A stretch of 14,862 bases of DNA from DATKMS01 sp041497995. GTDB taxonomy: Bacteria; Desulfobacterota; Binatia; HRBIN30. This document shows, one piece after another, positions 14,152 to 14,862 of the stretch (position 1 is its first letter; each line of letters starts with the position of its first letter). Below the pieces are notes generated by a model that was not told the origin of the DNA, ran no database searches, and was given only the letters and a program-made list of their open reading frames with translations. The stretch lies in contig JBGQHM010000138.1 in assembly GCA_041497995.1 (NCBI GenBank), forward strand, positions 1-14,862, in the 5' to 3' direction. The translations under genes and the position numbers were made by a program.

Positions 14152-14594
14152 GACGGAAGTCTCCCCAGCAACACTGGCGAGGGCACCGCGAGTGAGGGGT
14201 GTCCAACTTCATGCCGTCGTTCCAGCTCCCGCGCGCATCAGCGGCAGGCCGCGGCTGCCGACTGTGCCGCGTCCGCACGGGGCCGGCCGGCATCGGCACA
14301 TCGAAACGTGCGGTGACTTCAGCGTCCTACGGGACCCGAGCGCGCCTTACGGACGCTATTCGGGTGCAGAAATCGCACCTGTAAGCGCTGAATGGCGCCC
14401 GAAGCTGGAGGAAAGTGTTCACGCGTCGGAGACTTATAGAGGTCCGACCCCGCATGGACCCCGTCTGCAGTGTGCTCAAACCGTTCTGCTTCGCTAACTC
14501 GAAGTCAGTACGCCACATGCGTCGTGGCCCCCGGGCGCAAGCCGCACGGGGCACCGCAGACTGAAGATCGTATGCAGCACGGACACCGAACCAC
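14152..14594. other. Gene-free region downstream of vapC
   Basis: These 443 bases show no supported gene on either strand. Frames are short and Arg/Pro-rich. GGTGC/GCACC (14363-14367 and 14375-14379) forms only a 5-bp stem, and no terminator with a U-run was seen after vapC or after the minus-strand gene to the right. Confidence 0.5.
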
Positions 14595-14861
14595 TCACGG
14601 GGATGGCAGCGGCATCTGCTTGGGCTCGTTCAATACACGCCGCAGCAAATCGCTGCCTGCAGCGTCGTCGTACCGATCTCCAAGCCGCTCGCGGAGACGG
14701 AATAACCGCTGCAGCGCCGTCCTAACCAGCTGGCTGTACGTACACGCCTGGATACGACCCCGTTCTGGGTTCTCCCCAATCGTCCGCACCGGCTGTACCC
14801 GCTGGTCAACCTCTTCCCCGACGATGAACGCCCGAATGAATGGCGTTCCGTCTAGCAGGCC
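14595..14861 (-). CDS. Unrecognised protein, C-terminal fragment
   Basis: The minus-strand frame is open from the right edge to TGA 14597-14595 and gives the last 88 residues of a longer protein (GLLDGTPFIRAFIVGEEVDQ...). A beta-type segment (FIRAFIVGEEVD) is followed by VRTIGENPERGRIQACTYSQLV, then a charged amphipathic helix (LVRTALQRLFRLRERLGDRY), a second helix (SDLLRRVLNEP) and a short proline-rich end. The mix of residues, unlike shadow frames, supports real coding. The internal GTG at 14789 is unlikely to be the start because the frame continues upstream with sensible sequence. The family is not recognised; the Y-x-x-L...A-x-x-R-L-F-x-L-R helix end recalls C-termini of some defence-associated proteins, but that is only an impression. 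Confidence 0.6.
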   Translation of the reverse strand, partial: GLLDGTPFIRAFIVGEEVDQRVQPVRTIGENPERGRIQACTYSQLVRTALQRLFRLRERLGDRYDDAAGSDLLRRVLNEPKQMPLPSP

Positions 14862-14862
14862 G

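Overview
The window is a GC-rich chromosomal segment of 14.9 kb from an environmental bacterium, probably a metagenome-derived member of the Binatota/'Candidatus Binatia' or a related deltaproteobacterial lineage. The lineage is an inference. It rests on the secreted cysteine-rich protein at 10132-11079, which has a Thr-Pro linker and a degenerate dockerin-like tail (GDC...VN..ITLVNI.LG...ACPNG...VN.ALNGC), a tail style I associate with those genomes. It also rests on the GC-rich codon use and on a palindromic element carrying a CTTCGACA(A/G)GCTC motif. No rRNA, tRNA, CRISPR array or replication origin was seen.

Left end (1-1330): the end of a Fic-family gene overlaps a dead type I restriction gene (hsdR). 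The hsdR gene has a frameshift near 430-440 and is cut off just after its Walker A motif. It is followed by a 120-bp inverted-repeat element flanked by an 8-bp direct repeat (1186-1327), which looks like a MITE. Next comes prfC (release factor 3, minus strand, 1335-2954).

Middle (2955-9936): a gene-poor stretch holds a compact run of three tiny ORFs (3392-3873): a 30-codon leader-like ORF containing a perfect 10-bp hairpin, a 58-aa charged protein, and a 68-aa zinc-ribbon protein whose start overlaps the previous stop (TAATG). After about 500 bp of non-coding or decayed sequence come an SCP2-alpha/beta-hydrolase fusion, a DeaD-type DEAD-box helicase with a DbpA-like RNA-binding domain, a minus-strand TIR-TPR protein with its own candidate promoter and palindrome (possible NADase or immune-type protein), and a spermidine-synthase-like methyltransferase-fold protein whose stop codon sits in a perfect 12-bp inverted repeat.

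Right part (9937-14862): the secreted cysteine-rich/dockerin-like protein is divergent from an RhlE-type helicase. A toxin-antitoxin island follows. It contains a minus-strand DUF4926 gene, a DUF6883 gene upstream of it that has lost its 5' part, and an intact vapBC pair on the plus strand that begins exactly where DUF6883 breaks off. The 3' end of an unrecognised minus-strand gene runs off the right edge.

The window looks like housekeeping RNA and translation genes (prfC, two DEAD-box helicases) interspersed with accessory or defence material in various states of decay (Fic, hsdR, TIR-TPR, DUF6883/DUF4926, vapBC). The best candidates for something undescribed are the three-ORF micro-operon at 3392-3873 and the TIR-TPR gene. 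All assignments are from reading the sequence; no database search was possible.
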